DNA of 31,663 bases from positions 1-31,663 of the IMG/VR virus record IMGVR_UViG_3300042731_003199; one strand, 5' to 3'. Source of the DNA: a virus. How positions within the stretch are numbered: the first letter of the stretch is position 1; each line of letters starts with the position of its first letter. The position numbers were made by a program, and so were the translations under genes. The notes under the pieces were generated by a model that saw only the letters and a program-made list of their open reading frames with translations, did not search any database and was not told the origin of the DNA. Shown here piece by piece: positions 31,048 through 31,663 of this stretch.

Positions 31048-31663
31048 ATGGATATCGCGTACTGGGGACTGTTTTTCACCGGATCAACCATTGTCATGAC
31101 CGGATCGTACACTCTCGGCAGAATGGACGCGATTAATGCGATCAAGCGCAAGAGGCCGCTATGGGTTGCGGTGAGCGATCATGGGATGCTCGGATTGGAA
31201 CCGGCCGATTTTTTCAGGTCAAGGAAGCATGCGGAGTCGTACCGACGTAGACTGGCCGGAACTGAAAAGATTGAAGTAATGACGTACGATGAATGGCTGT
31301 CTTGCGTCGTTGAGCGCTTGAAGAGCGAAGAGTATTGGGACGGTATCGAACGACTAGAACGGTGGATCGAGCAGATCAATAATCGGATCCGCGTGGACAA
31401 CGAAGCGTACGAAGCTAGAAATAGCGTTGCAGAGACACAGCGACTCAACCTGGTCGAAACCGGGGTAGAGGACCTGTCGCAGCACGTTGACAGCACTGAT
31501 GGAGTGTTGACGGAGCTAGCGGCTCTGGTGGGAGAGGTTCAGGAGCATGCACGGCGGCATCGTGAAAACGAAGACGCTACGGACGATTCCGGCTACGCCG
31601 GGGCAACCATGGTTCGGTCACCACGTGGTCTCGTTGCAATCGGACGGGACGTGGAGACGGGTG
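31048..31663 (+). CDS. Membrane-anchored coiled-coil protein (partial, runs off window)
   Basis: The open frame begins at ATG 31048 and continues past the end of the window; 205 full codons are visible. The N-terminus is hydrophobic (MDIAYWGLFFTGSTIVMTG, about 1-20) and probably membrane-anchored. A basic segment (KRKRP) follows, then a soluble part with coiled-coil character (about 85-170). In-frame ATG 31036 lies inside the promoter -10 and is unlikely. No family is recognised. Its promoter shares the 17-bp element with the SLOG gene, so it belongs to the same putative regulon. Confidence 0.7.
   Translation, partial: MDIAYWGLFFTGSTIVMTGSYTLGRMDAINAIKRKRPLWVAVSDHGMLGLEPADFFRSRKHAESYRRRLAGTEKIEVMTYDEWLSCVVERLKSEEYWDGIERLERWIEQINNRIRVDNEAYEARNSVAETQRLNLVETGVEDLSQHVDSTDGVLTELAALVGEVQEHARRHRENEDATDDSGYAGATMVRSPRGLVAIGRDVETG

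Noticed and set aside
1-31663. tRNA genes, integrase, attachment site, IS elements
   Set aside because: I looked for cloverleaf-like stretches in the intergenic gaps and for recombinase motifs in the reading frames and saw none. Absence in this window says nothing about the rest of the genome.

Overview
The window is part of the genome of a tailed (siphovirus-type) bacteriophage, almost certainly of an actinobacterial host. The reasons are the moderately high GC, frequent GTG starts, protein families typical of actinobacteriophages (short terminase small subunit, SPP1-type portal, MuF-like protein with a CxxC...HPxCxC cluster, Gp19/Gp15/Gp42-type adaptor, DUF6093-like stopper, prim-pol/helicase fusion) and a first gene whose exported domain resembles actinobacterial secreted proteins. 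No host genus can be fixed, and no integrase, tRNA, IS element or CRISPR array is seen.

Layout. 1-790: tail end of an upstream frame, then one promoter-terminator-bounded gene for a membrane-anchored exported protein. 791-7370: packaging and head genes (TerS, TerL, portal, MuF-like, scaffold, major capsid), with strong hairpins around the scaffold and capsid genes. 7403-11871: probable decoration protein, head-tail adaptor, stopper, neck and tail terminator, interleaved with two unusual surface-type proteins (8506-9222; 9237-10283, a lectin-like domain plus six short repeats). 11880-13592: a signal-peptide-bearing, GH26-like glycosidase inside the tail operon. 13662-14666: tail tube. 14747-15190: a stand-alone SLOG-family gene between two hairpins, splitting the tail module. 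15228-15757: tail assembly chaperones with a probable programmed -1 frameshift. 15776-24160: tape measure, a large tail protein with a sialidase-like propeller, hub-like protein and a tail-collar fibre. 24215-26802: lysis cassette (membrane/coiled-coil protein, transglycosylase-like lysin, two tiny overlapping ORFs, CHAP-like lysin with peptidoglycan-binding repeats, holin). A bidirectional terminator then meets two leftward genes of unknown function (26849-27927). From 27937 a compact divergent control region drives a small ribbon-helix-helix-like protein rightward, followed by a terminator, a prim-pol/helicase (28336-31008) and a last membrane/coiled-coil gene that runs off the window.

The most interesting features not explained by ordinary structural annotation are: (i) a 17-bp direct-repeat element (consensus CTTGTMAAGGACTTGTY; half-sites 11 bp apart) at the promoters of the SLOG gene and the last gene, with a variant in the divergent control region, suggesting one regulator controls the scattered accessory genes; (ii) an apparent leaderless design, in which a promoter -10 lies 5-7 bp before the ATG, at the three accessory genes 169, 14747 and 31048; (iii) the exported glycosidase built into the late operon; and (iv) overlapping promoters in the 27937-27986 control region. 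All functional names are from reading sequence motifs; no searches were run.
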